Source: Sambucus nigra
Taxonomy: Eukaryota > Streptophyta > Magnoliopsida > Dipsacales > Adoxaceae
NCBI GenBank assembly: GCA_949130495.1
Contig: OX422222.1
Location: 278,680,109 to 278,744,108 of the forward strand
Direction of reading: 5' to 3'
DNA: 64,000 nucleotides
The translations under genes were made by a program, and so were the position numbers. The notes beneath the pieces were generated by a model that was not told where the DNA came from, made no database searches, and saw only the letters and a program-made list of their open reading frames with translations. Shown piece by piece: positions 33,746-44,000 of the stretch (the first letter of the stretch is position 1; the number at the start of each line of letters is the position of its first letter).

Positions 33746-33959
33746 TTTGGTGTAGTGTTAGTTTTTTGATTAATTAAATAAATCACTCTTAATTAATTAA
33801 TACCTTAAAAATATAGGGTATTACAACATTGGCATGCAATTTGAAATAATCAATGCTAATTGTATTAAATAAACTTAATCAAAGATGCAGTACTTTAACC
33901 AAAAAGGCTAATGATAAACTAAGAGTTAACTACTAAGTTAATGGCATAGAAATAAAAAA

Positions 33960-35150
33960 AATTAAGGTTGGTTGTAGTCCGAGCCTTAGGTATCTCCCTG
34001 CCCTCCATTATTTGTAGACGTTAGGCACTTTGAAGCTTATATTTGATCACCCTAAATGGTCCTTCCCAAATAGGTCGTAGCTTGTTGTCTGATGGATTCC
34101 TCGTGCTTTCGATGGAATTTTTTAGGACATAATGCCTAACCTAAAATTTCCTCGGATGGACCTCTTAATTGTACTACCTTACCAATTGTTACAGTCTGAA
34201 TTCTAGTCTTACTTCCTTTCATCTTCCATATCAAGTTTAGTTATGATCATCCAAATGGAAATGTTTTTATTAGTGATATATGCTCTCGTGGTCAGTAGAC
34301 CAAACTCTAGAGGCAATATAGCCTCCATCCTATAAGTTAAGGCAAATGGAATTTCCCTGATTGACCTCATAGGAGTTGTTCGGTATGTACAAAAGATGTG
34401 TTGGATCCCGTCCACCCATATGCCTTTTGGTTTTTCCAAAAAAATTTTTCTTTCATCAAAGACTATTTTGTTGAAAGCTTCAGCCCTCTCATTGCTTTAA
34501 GGTTAAACCATAGAATTGTAATAATGTTCTATGTTATGGTTGTTACAGAAGACTTGGAAATGGCCTCTTTAAAATTGGGCTCCATTATCGGTGATTAGAG
34601 TTGTTACAACACCAAAATGGGTTATGATATTCCTCCCAATGAATCTGATCATGTCAACGTCACTAATGTTTTCTGAAGGTGTCATCTTGATCCATATGGT
34701 GAAATAGTATGTTCCAATTAGGAGGTACTTTCAATTCTAAGTGCCATAGGCAGCGGACCTTTAATATCTAACCCCCGTTTCTTAAAAGTCAGGCGTTGTT
34801 TAAAGACTTGTTATTGTTGGCTCATAAATGAAACATTGACCAGAATAGCTAAAACTTTTTGCACTTCTTCATGTAGGAGACGGAGTTCTTTTGCATATGA
34901 GGCCACCAACAACATTCTTTTATAACGCTAAATTACAGATATATTTTTCTTAAATGACCTTCGTAAATTTCCTCATGTAGTTCATTGAGAACTTAGTTGA
35001 CGTCGTTAAGATACACACATTGTAAATATGGCCCGATAAAAGACATCTTATATAGTTTTCCTTTAGGGGATAAGTAAAACTAAGTATCTTTCATTTTTAG
35101 ATAATGAGCTTCTTTCTTCTCCATGGGTAACACATCTTTCTGCAAATACC
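33960..35150 (-). pseudogene. Integrase of element C
   Basis: On the minus strand the post-core segment is clear at 34,439-34,209: KGIWVDGIQHIFCTYRTTPM, then SIREIPFALTYRMEAILPLE, equal to the W-x-x-x-L-x-x-x-L-W-A-Y-R-T-T block and the T-P-F-x-L-x-Y-G-x-E-A block of gypsy integrases. The GPY/F-like C-terminus runs to about 33,990. Upstream, core and zinc-binding parts at 34,560-35,100 are recognisable only in fragments (a THCVYLNDVN-like stretch). Heavily frameshifted. Confidence 0.75.
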
Positions 35151-35209
35151 TTACTATTAGGTCCGTCTAACTAGGACCATTTAGGTGCAAATTTCTTAGT
35201 CCACATCAT

Positions 35210-35695
35210 GTATTATCTAGATGCCTGGTTGAAAGAGATATTCTACCTTTATTAATTTTTTTAGGCCATAGTTGACAGTTGAAGACAAAGTGTATAGGGC
35301 GTCAACGTTATTATTATTTGGACTAGGGAATTTCTCAATTTGTACATGCTTGAATATAGTGACCAACTCTCGAGCTATATAAAGGTAGGGTGACATGCAT
35401 TTGTGTTTTTCATCATAGCCTTTTGATATTTGATTAGTTACCAACCTTGAGTCACAGAATACACTAAGTTGACTAGAACCAAGCGACAGGTATTTTCGCA
35501 TTCCTCTGATGAGATTCTCGTATTCCATTTAATTATTTGATGGCTCAAAGACAAGTCATATTCCATGCTTGGTGACGGTCCTCTATGAGGTCACTAGAAC
35601 TATCCCTACTTTATCCCATTTGGTAATAGATTCACCATCCACATAGAGAGTACATTTTAGAATATCTTGATCATCAAAAACTAAACCAAAACAAT
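35210..35695 (-). pseudogene. Second RNase H of element C, cut at its N-terminus
   Basis: Minus strand: TLYVDGE at about 35,660, then MEYENLIRGMRKYLSLGSSQ (Glu in EYE kept) and VFCDSRLVTNQISKGYD (Asp kept). It ends in FPSPNNNNVDALYTLSS, equal to the R-x-E-N-x-x-A-D-A-L end block. One run of 103 codons is open (35,528-35,217). At about 35,700 the domain stops against unrelated repeat sequence, so upstream pol and gag of element C are lost. Confidence 0.83.
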
Positions 35696-35699
35696 TGAC

Positions 35700-36010
35700 T
35701 TGTCACAATCCTTGACATTGACAACAAAGAATTATTATGGTCAAGGACCATAACACCCCAAGGCACGACAACAAGCCTTATCGTGACCTTTGACTATGAA
35801 AAGTCCTTGTTGTCACAAACCTTTTTAGTTTCAAACTAAAGGGTGATATAGACCTTGTCACGATTAATGATCATATAATTAAAAGAATTTTCATGGTCTT
35901 GTCATGATCAAAGACAATGACATTACCCATGACATTATCATGGCCCTTGATCGTGAAAATCCTTTAAAACATCATCAGGGACTTATCATGATCCTAGATC
36001 ATAACGAAAC
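35700..36010. repeat. Cluster of degenerate inverted motifs (TCATGATC...GATCATGA type)
   Basis: At least eight variants of a short word recur in both orientations: TTATGGTCAAGGACCATAAC, GTGACCTTTGACTATGA, TCTTGTCATGATCAAAGAC, CATGGCCCTTGATCGTGA and TTATCATGATCCTAGATCATAA. Many are near palindromes. The density resembles subterminal repeats of a CACTA-type transposon, but no terminal inverted repeat was found. Confidence 0.55.
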
Positions 36011-39000
36011 TAAAACCAAAAGTTATTGGGCAAGAACTACTTTAAATTACCAAAAAAATACTTTTGGTCCTTTAAGATAGCAACATACACAACATTTCAA
36101 TGAGAAAGTAAACTAATCAAACCAAATACAATAACCTAAAATTAATAAAAACAATTAAATTACACCAAAACATAGGTTTAATTATAATGCATCACGTAAG
36201 TCATAAGTCCATCAAATACAAGAGCTCAAAATGGATCCAAAAGTAAAGTTGTCCAAATGACATACGACCCCACCATGACGTTGATATGTTAAACACCACC
36301 TTAATTGTTCATCCCCAAGACCTCGTCCCTTTTCCCCTATAACACTTTAATCACTCTGATCTGGGATTCATAAAGATATAGTGGAAGATCATGCACTAAG
36401 GTACTCTAAGTGGCATGATCATCCTTCTCTCCCTCTGCAACCCGTGCTCCTTCATGTGTGTGACAAATATAGATTATATGTCCAGTTGGATCAAATGTTT
36501 TCGAGATAGTGGAGTTGGGGTTAGAAAATAAGTCATAAGGTGATAATGAGTCAGCCACCAAAGGTGAGGGGGTTGAGTATCGGTATCTTGACCAACCTTC
36601 TTAATACCATTTCCTTTATCCTCCCCCCCCCCCTCCCTTACCATTACCCTTATCCTTGCTCTCACATCCTAGCTCCCGTTTGGACCCTTCGAACATATGA
36701 CTCACTGTGTGTTGGATATTATCTAACTTCGACTCCATATCAAATTTGTACATATAAACCAATGAATATAGGGAACTTTGGCCACAAACAAAGACCATTA
36801 CTTTGAGTTTCCTATTCATGAGCTCACACCCCAAGTACGGTATTTTCTATCCTAGTCGAGTACTTGGCTCAATGCATTCATACTCAGAGATGCCTTGTTA
36901 TAATCACTCTAATTATTATGCACCCTCTTCAGCCGCTCCTGAAATAGTATAAAACACATCATTAACCTTGAAAATGAATATTAATAAATTATTGAAATTG
37001 ATATATAATTTAGATTCTAACTTACTAGAGTCTCACTGACCTACTAATTAACATTCGACCCCTTCTTCAATCGAAACTGCACGTAAAAGTCGATCTTCTT
37101 TCCCTGATTCCCACCCAAACTCTTTCAAAAATTAAATTAATCATTAAATTTTGACTTTAACATATTTACCACTAAAAATAGCCTAAAACTTTGGTAATCA
37201 TCATAAGACTAAATTATCCTCATATATTTTGATTTCCCTTGTTACCTTCTCTTATTAATTCGTTTCCTCTTGTTCTTACTCATCTACGTGCATGCTTACC
37301 ATTTCTTATTGATGTATTTATCACTTTAACTTCATTTGTACCACTCTCTCTCTTCTTCCAAGACGAACCACCTTCTCTCTCTCTCTCTCTCTCTAAATTG
37401 CCGTCCAATTTTATTACCTACAAATTGATAAAGTATACATACATCATATGCATAAGACAGAGAGAGGGATGAAGGATAAAACTGATGGAGATAGTCCATT
37501 TGTGTTCTTCCCATACTCTTTCATCACTGTCATTACATGTACCGATTCGTGTATCTCTCTTTCCCTTGTGCTTTTCAATAGTTTTCCAAACCTTCATATA
37601 AACCAATAAATATGCAATATAAGGATAACGGGATACACAACATCAAGTTAATAAAACACTGTAAAGGAAATATATTTAACAACAGGTCAATCTCTGAAAA
37701 AGTTAACCAAATACTTTACATCTACGTATATTAGTTTTTATTATCTCCTTAGTTAATCATGTAGTTTTCATGTCTCTTTTCGGGTTTTAATTTTTTTCTT
37801 ATGCTTTGTATTTATGGCATTGGATTAGTTTTATGGTTTTGTGAAGTATGTTTATGTAATTTAAGAAGATTGAGTTCCATTTTATGGAGAAGTTGCTTAA
37901 ATTATTCTATCTTCTATACATAGAAATTTAATCTTCTTAAAAAATTGATCATCATATTTTTTCACTTTTGTGTCATGTAGATTTGAATTTCTGCCATCAT
38001 ATTTTGTCATTCTCAAATGAATTATGGAGTTATATATCTATGGGTAGCGGATAGTTACCATCTATAGAGCATAGGTATAGGAGATGGGGGAATTAATTAA
38101 GTGACCATTATTTTTTTATGTAAATGAATTATTGGTGCTACTCCTTAGGTATACAAGTTTACATTCTTGACAAAAGCCTTTGGTTGGTATTTTTGGCTGG
38201 ACTATTTCATGTATAGAGTGGGTTTTGTTCTCCTTCATAGCAGTAAAAGCTATAGAGAATTTTATGAGTAAAATCCAAATATCTCTTTTAGATATAAATT
38301 TGTTTGTGTAGTTAATTTGTTTGGGATTATCAACACCTGGAAAAACTATTTATATATAATATAATTATGAAATCACTCGACATCATTACTCTTATATATT
38401 TTCCATCTTGATTATCCCATATATTTTTTTACATTTTTTAAAGTTTTTGTTCATTTGATATTTGGAATGTTGGAAATTTTGTGTAAAAGCATATTATTGT
38501 GTTATAATCATTCCTTCATTTTCAAGTAATACTGCAATGGGATATTGTTATGTCGTTTGTTATAATATCAACATTAAACCAAATAAGAAGTGGCTACAAA
38601 TTAATGATATAGGGGCAAATTGGTGTATGATGTTTTAATATACTGAATATCACAAAATTGAGCCTGGCATGATTTGCCATTTAAAACAAAAATAGTTTTG
38701 CCTATTTATATCATACACCTCTATGTCATGTATATTATATTTTTTTATAAATTACAATTTAGTTGATTATTGCCTTGTATTTTACCCATGAGAGTGTCAT
38801 CCATGATCGGGTTTCAATCAACTTATCTTAAAATTTCATTGTGATTAACCATTATGTTAAGTTATAAATTCATAGATGATCAAAATAAATGTAAAGGTTC
38901 TCATATAACAATTATTTCTAAACAATAACAATTATTTCTAAACTATTCCATGACAACAAATTACATACGCATACAACTAGCTTCAACATTTTAGCACCAC

Positions 39001-39840
39001 GTGCATTTTTAATATGTTGGTACCACATGTGAATAACTAGTTAAACAAAATGGGGCTAATTTAAACTAATTTAATTACCATTTTATGCTCCACCTCTGCG
39101 TAAGAATCTCTCCTAGAGTAGTTCACATCCATTTTCTTTGCCCGATTAGTCCTCGTCGATTATAGGGCGGCCAACTGGCTATCAGATGCCTCAAAGTTTT
39201 TGAACTTCTTCCAGTTGGTAAACATGGGACTTGGTATGTCCATTTCAGCATGGACTCTCGGTCTTTCTTGAGATAGAGGCTATGTAGATACTTATTTCAA
39301 GTTTTCCACAACTATCTTATAATGATTAAGACATTGTCCAGTTATTCGAGGGACAATTCAAATTGTTTTTTTTCCAAAAAACCTATAATATAAAAAGGTT
39401 AGTGAATTAATATTCAACAAATATATAATAAACCTTGAAATGAAATTGAGATTTTAATGCTTCGAACACCCCTTAATGGCCATCTTTAGCTCCTCGGGTA
39501 TGTTACTCGAGTTCTCGTATCCGATTCCAATTATTGATTTCAATAATTACAATGATCTCATTATAAAAGTTGTGTTATTGTGAATGACTTATACGATCTT
39601 GATAAAAGTAAGGGTTTTTTATTTGACGAACCCTCGCCCCCTACTTTTACCCCTGCTACGATGGCCATCTGCACCGAATTTAAATATATTCTGCAAAAAA
39701 TAGATTCCACTAGAATATAATATATAACATATATCAAATGGAAATACTCATTCACAATAGAAGAATTTAATAACACAAAACTAGTCCAACTCATTCGGGG
39801 GTTCCCCACTTTCTTATGTTGGTTGCTACTTTAACGGTAC
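36011..39840 (-). pseudogene. Remnant of a spliced CACTA-associated gene (PF03004/Transposase_24-like)
   Basis: On the minus strand, exon-like pieces in order: FWKKNNLNCPSNNWTMS near 39,370; DIPSPMFTNWKKFKNFEASD then TNRAKKMDVNYSRRDSYAEV (39,240-39,085) ending at a GTAATT donor; FYVQFRLKKGSNVN near 37,060; acceptor CTATTTCAG at about 36,948 followed by ERLKRVHNN and SLSMNALSQVLD-DRKYRT. The pattern (NRAKK...; ERL...; D-R-x-x-R-x-x-G) resembles the plant Transposase_24 domain found with CACTA elements. The last part at 36,830-36,600 is Gly/Lys-rich. Stops are present. Assignment is by eye only. Confidence 0.42.
37374..37394. repeat. (CT)n microsatellite
   Basis: An uninterrupted CT run of about 21 bases inside the putative long intron of the Transposase_24-like remnant. 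Confidence 0.9.
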
Positions 39841-40007
39841 ATATATACAAACTGAGGAATATGATTGTTTTATTGAGAAGATATGTATTATTCAAGGGAA
39901 CTCAAAAATCTATTTTTGATTTTGTGTGAGTACCCATGAAGTTTTTCTTCAAAATATGATCATTCCAACTCATTTTGGGGTTCCTAGCTTCATAATAAGG
40001 CTTTGAC

Positions 40008-40787
40008 TGTTGGATATAATAATTACTCTCCCGTGTGGACGAATGATAAATATACACTTGTCCTCCTACATATCCGACCAACCACCTTGATCGGCCTTAG
40101 AGATACTTAGTCGGCTGAAAAGCCGACTAACTCCGGAGGCCAACCATCAGGAAGATCAAAAGTTACTTGGATGGTGTAAGAGGGGAGTTTAATATGGGGA
40201 AATACCCAATTTTTGTACGTGTTTGACATAAGAAACTTCGGTTGCGCCTACATATCCATCATAGTCGAAATCAAAGTTAGCGCAGTTCGCGGGTTCGTAC
40301 TATTCCTCAAAAAACTCATTTGTGGTGGTTTCTCAAAGTGGTGGGAGGTGGTGAAACCCTTCTTAAAACATTGCTAAAATTCTTCTCCAAACTCTATTCT
40401 AAAAATCTCTAAGAAAAATCTTAAGGCAAGGAAACTCTTATTCTCCTAAGAAATTCTCTCCTTCATATGTAAGGAAATGAACTCTATTTATAACAAAACC
40501 AACCCAAGTGGGATGCCACGTGTCAATTATATTGTGAAGGCATGTGTCAAACAACCTATGGCGACACATGTCCTCTTTGGGATGTCATATGCCCCATAAC
40601 ATATGTTGCACCCTCAATACTAGAATATTATCTAGTTAATGTATAAATAATACACAAATAAGCGTAATATACCGGACGCACATAATAATACATTAGTCGC
40701 ACAAAAATGTAGAATTTTGTCAATATCAATCATCTCTAATCTCATTTAATAATTTAATGAGAGGATTATCATTAATCCCCTCCTACA
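40008..40787 (-). repeat. 3' LTR of element F (780 bp)
   Basis: On the minus strand it starts TGTAGGAGGGGATTAATG directly after a polypurine tract and ends TATATCCAACA. A TATA box (TATAAATA, 40,492-40,485) precedes an AGAG-rich leader. A diverged copy of its end lies at 63,852. The polypurine tract shows that this is the 3' LTR and that the internal region lies at higher coordinates. Confidence 0.7.
40485..40492 (-). promoter_or_regulatory. TATA box in LTR of element F
   Basis: TATAAATA on the minus strand in context GTTATAAATAGAG. Confidence 0.65.
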
Positions 40788-40800
40788 TTTTCCCCCTCAT
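40788..40800 (-). other. Polypurine tract of element F
   Basis: The minus strand reads ATGAGGGGGAAAA immediately before the LTR start TGTAGGAGG. This is the expected primer site for plus-strand DNA synthesis. Confidence 0.7.
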
Positions 40801-43015
40801 ACATATAGTTTATATATTAATGCATGTGTGAAATATATCGGCTGTATGTACGAAACACCTTTAGTCAGCTTTTATATGTTCGATCAACCAGTGGATCGAG
40901 GTTAATAATCTCATATCTCATATCTTAAATATAATATTTTAGGCTTCTATCTCATAGGTTATTCCAAAGGAAATCATGGTCACTCTTTTCATATGAATGA
41001 TATACTATGAGTGTTGCCCCCATTCTTATTTAAATCAACATGAATCCACGATTGTATTTTGCTTGTTCGTAACTCTGCTTTGGTAAAACGTATTATCATG
41101 GGCACATAATAACTAATTCATCATTCTCTTTCATTATTCTCAACAAAGATATTTGGAAGTATATTATGGTCCCATAAGTACTACTTCATTATTCAATTTC
41201 ATCATTCTCAACCAAGCCCAATGGAAGTATTATTGTGGTTTACACAATAACTACTTCCTTATTCTCTTTTATCATTCTCAACTAAGCTTGGTGGAAGTAT
41301 TATTATGGTTTATATAATAGATGCTTCATTGTCCTTAATTGATCTTTTAGTGCATGCACGTGTTTTTTGACTCGTCTAAAGGGTTGTTGAAGTTACTACT
41401 CATTCTCCTGCTATTGAGGTAACTTCTACCTTATCATTCTTTTGCATAAGTCTTGTCTTTATGCCTATTTGAACGAAGATTAATATGTAAAATATGATTC
41501 TTTAACAATGAAATTGACTTTGTGTTGTTAATTTCTGAGTGAAAACTAATTAATCCGTCTGAACTCTCTGCGAAATAAACTGAACAACCTTTTGTAATGG
41601 CATGATTAGACGTTACTATACTTTGAAGGTTCATCAATCTAACCTTATATCATAGGATGTTGAAGACGCTTTAAAACAAGCTATATTACATCTTAATATC
41701 CATTTGCCCCCTTTATTTTATTTTATCTCAAGATAAAATAACATAAATTACATATACCATTTACAATGCCCACACGAAAAAATGAAAGCAACTTGATCAT
41801 TACATTGCATAGGGTATATCTCAAACTATCATATCCTTGAAAAATGACTTGATATTTGTGCTGCTCAATATCTTCTCATTCAAAAGCCTCTGCAAAATGA
41901 CATAACTTCTCTGACCTAATAATATCTCATTGCAAATGGTTAGTAAAACTAAAAAAAAATTCAAGTACAATTCTCATGAGGCCGCCTTTATTTTATTTGA
42001 TGTAATAAAAGAAAAATTAAATAAAGTATGGGGATATCCGTGTAATGAATTATAACCACCCATATTTGTAGGTGTATCGTGCGCAATTTAATGTCGTTTG
42101 AGCACATACCATAATAAATTTGAAGTTGTATATAATCTCAAGGTAGATATTAAATTCTAAAACATATTCAAATATTTCGTAAATGAATCATAATGTATGA
42201 ATATGGTGTACAAGCATAGGATAATGTTTACAAGTGCCATAAAATACTCAAATGAAACTTCATTATGCTTCCTCTATCTAAAAAAATCTATATTCTAGAT
42301 TTAATGATTTTAAAGCTTCTTAAATCATCAACATAACTCGTGAATTTAGCATATCAATTTGGGTAGTACCATACGATAATGGTACATATATAAAAAATAA
42401 ATACTTTCTCCTAGTGAAAGAAAATCAAGTATGCAAGCATTTTTTTGCCTTTGTTTGAAATAAAGATAAAAATTATGTCGTGAGAAACTATATATCTAAT
42501 TCATTGTGCATATACATTTAAATATTCATCTTTATCTCATGTATATTTACACACATAAAATATAAGCAAATGATATTATGCTCGATATTTTTTTAAATCA
42601 TAAAGTATCTTTAATGATAAAAAAAGTACATATTGCGTGAGATTATTAGCTATGTTATTGTACTCTGCTACAATTTATTACTACCTCACAAATACTATTA
42701 TCTCTTTTTTTCCATTTTTTAAAAGAAAAAATTATTATCTCTATTAACTTTCTTTTAAGTCAAATCGATGTACCAAATCTAGTTGAACCCACCATAAATC
42801 ATCCTCAATTCTTTACCTCATAATCTTTAGTCTCTCTTTTTTAATATATAAAAGGGTCATTGTTACCCATCAATAGATGCAGTTGACATAATATATACTG
42901 TTTTTTAAATCTCAAAATATCATTTCTTTTGACAAAATATGAAACTAGGAGATATGTGAGAAAACCAACATTTATTTGTATCGTGTTTCATACCGTGCAA
43001 CATATGTTAGATATG
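40801..43015 (-). mobile_element. Internal region of element F, non-coding
   Basis: AT-rich sequence without gag or pol motifs in any frame that I could find. Only a short tandem array (41,107-41,335) stands out. It may be a non-autonomous (LARD-like) element or a coding element whose genes lie elsewhere or were deleted. The boundary with element G is not defined. Confidence 0.45.
41107..41335. repeat. Three tandem copies of a 69-bp unit in element F
   Basis: ATTCTCAAC(A/C/T)AAG starts at 41,136, 41,204 and 41,274, each followed by TGGAAGTATTATTATGG-like sequence and ACTACTTCATTATTC. Period 68-70 bp. Confidence 0.8.
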
Positions 43016-43510
43016 GAGATTGTTTTGTACCAAAGTTTGTCGGAGTTCAATCCTAAGATGTTTTGATTATATCATAATGTCATGGTGGATTGGTGAAATC
43101 TAAGATGGGTAGGGGTCCAAGTACTAAAAATTTCATAGGGACTATGGACAAAACACCGACAGCTGCATAACATTAAAGAATAAAGTTGAAAATATTAATC
43201 GGCGGGGAAAACTGAGAAAGTTTATTGATCAGAATGGCAATCGAAATGACCGGAGGAGGTCTGAATCTCAAGCTCGAGAAAAGGAAGACACTAAAAGAAT
43301 AAGAAATAATGATTTTAAAGAAGATCTAGACTTGACAAAGAAGCCTGATGAACCATAGATAGAGGTAGGCATGATATCCTTTGGATTCCACTTCATCGCG
43401 GGAGGAGATGCTGGAGGACGAGGCACAATTGTAGAAAGGAAAATTAACTTAAATGAAGCCAAGGATTGCCCAACTGCCAGGAAAATTGATATGGCTTATT
43501 CCAACGATAG
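43016..43510 (+). pseudogene. C-terminal end of gag of element G
   Basis: The zinc-knuckle-like motif KFHRDYGQNTDSCITLKNKV lies at about 43,118-43,177, its first Cys replaced by a stop. RRGKLRKFIDQNG follows, then a basic, charged segment and ISFGFHFIAGGDAGG, equal to the I-x-x-I-x-G-G-x-x-G-G border of gag and protease. Colinear with gag of element A. The capsid core is missing upstream. Confidence 0.72.
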
Positions 43511-43519
43511 TCGACCAAG

Positions 43520-44000
43520 GAAATCAACAAAGATAGGCTAGTGATTGGATTCCCCAAAAATGATCTAATGGGGGTACTTTATCCTCACAACGATGTGATG
43601 CTGACTTCATCACGGTAGAGTTGCACCAACACTATTTGATAATTGGAGTTCAGCTGATGTAATGTCCTATAACTATTTCCAAAGCTTAGGGTTAAAAGAC
43701 AACAAGATGAAACCATACCATAGACCTCTGATAATATTTGCAGGTGAGAAAGGATACCCCTTGGGAACGATCAAGCTAGAAGTTTTGTTCGGCACCTGTC
43801 TAGTGAGAAAGAATTAATTTCTTTGTGTTAGATAAAAATGTCCCATCCCCCCTGCAATATCATCCTAGGAAGAGTGGGAATAAATCTGTTAGAGGATATG
43901 CCATCTATAATGCATCAATGCATGAAATTTCTAACAAATTATGGAGTTGGCATAGTGAATGGAAATAAAAAATAAGTCAGGGAATGCAATTATACTTCAA
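43520..44000 (+). pseudogene. Aspartic protease of element G
   Basis: Pieces in two or three frames: VIGFPKNDLMGVLYPHNDVM, then LFDNWSSADVMSYNYFQSLG (active-site loop D-N-W-S-S, where D-G/T-G-S is usual), then YPLGTIKLEVLFGT and CNIILGRVGI. The Asp is kept, the Gly is lost. Order and spacing equal those of element A, whose loop is D-N-N-R-S. The frame is broken at several points. Confidence 0.76.

Larger units (their letters stand above)
28662..33757. mobile_element. CACTA (En/Spm-type) DNA transposon, about 5.1 kb
   Basis: The terminal inverted repeats are perfect over at least 15 bp: CACTACACCAAAATG at 28,662 and CATTTTGGTGTAGTG at 33,757. Flanking triplets are GTA and TTA, one mismatch from a 3-bp target copy. 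Both ends carry dense subterminal repeats, as in CACTA elements. I do not recognise a TNPD/TNP2 transposase inside, so it is probably non-autonomous. It interrupts the solo LTR and is therefore the younger of the two. Confidence 0.85.
26018..33825 (-). repeat. Second long solo LTR (Tekay/Del-like), split by a CACTA element
   Basis: On the minus strand it begins TGTAATACCCTATATTTTTA (33,825) and ends CGGGGTGTCACA (26,018). Without the CACTA insert its length is about 2.7 kb. Termini match the type of the solo LTR at 12,314, but the interior is clearly different. Flanking pentamers AGATA and ACATT do not match well, so the target duplication is not shown. No pol sequence is attached. Confidence 0.65.
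17226..35700 (-). mobile_element. Element C: 5'-truncated Tat element, host of D and of a solo LTR plus CACTA
   Basis: The pieces, after removing younger insertions, are colinear with elements G and H in reverse. aRNH and integrase lie on the minus strand (35,695-33,960). The two extra ORFs lie on the plus strand, ORF-B (24,985-25,580) and ORF-A (17,226-17,773 plus 23,492-24,720). Element D split ORF-A, and the long LTR at 26,018 separated ORF-B from integrase. gag, protease and RT are missing beyond 35,700. The 3' LTR was not found. Confidence 0.75.

Noticed and set aside
41107..41335. CRISPR-like array
   Set aside because: The three 69-bp units are contiguous tandem repeats without unique spacers, and the sequence is a plant nuclear repeat.
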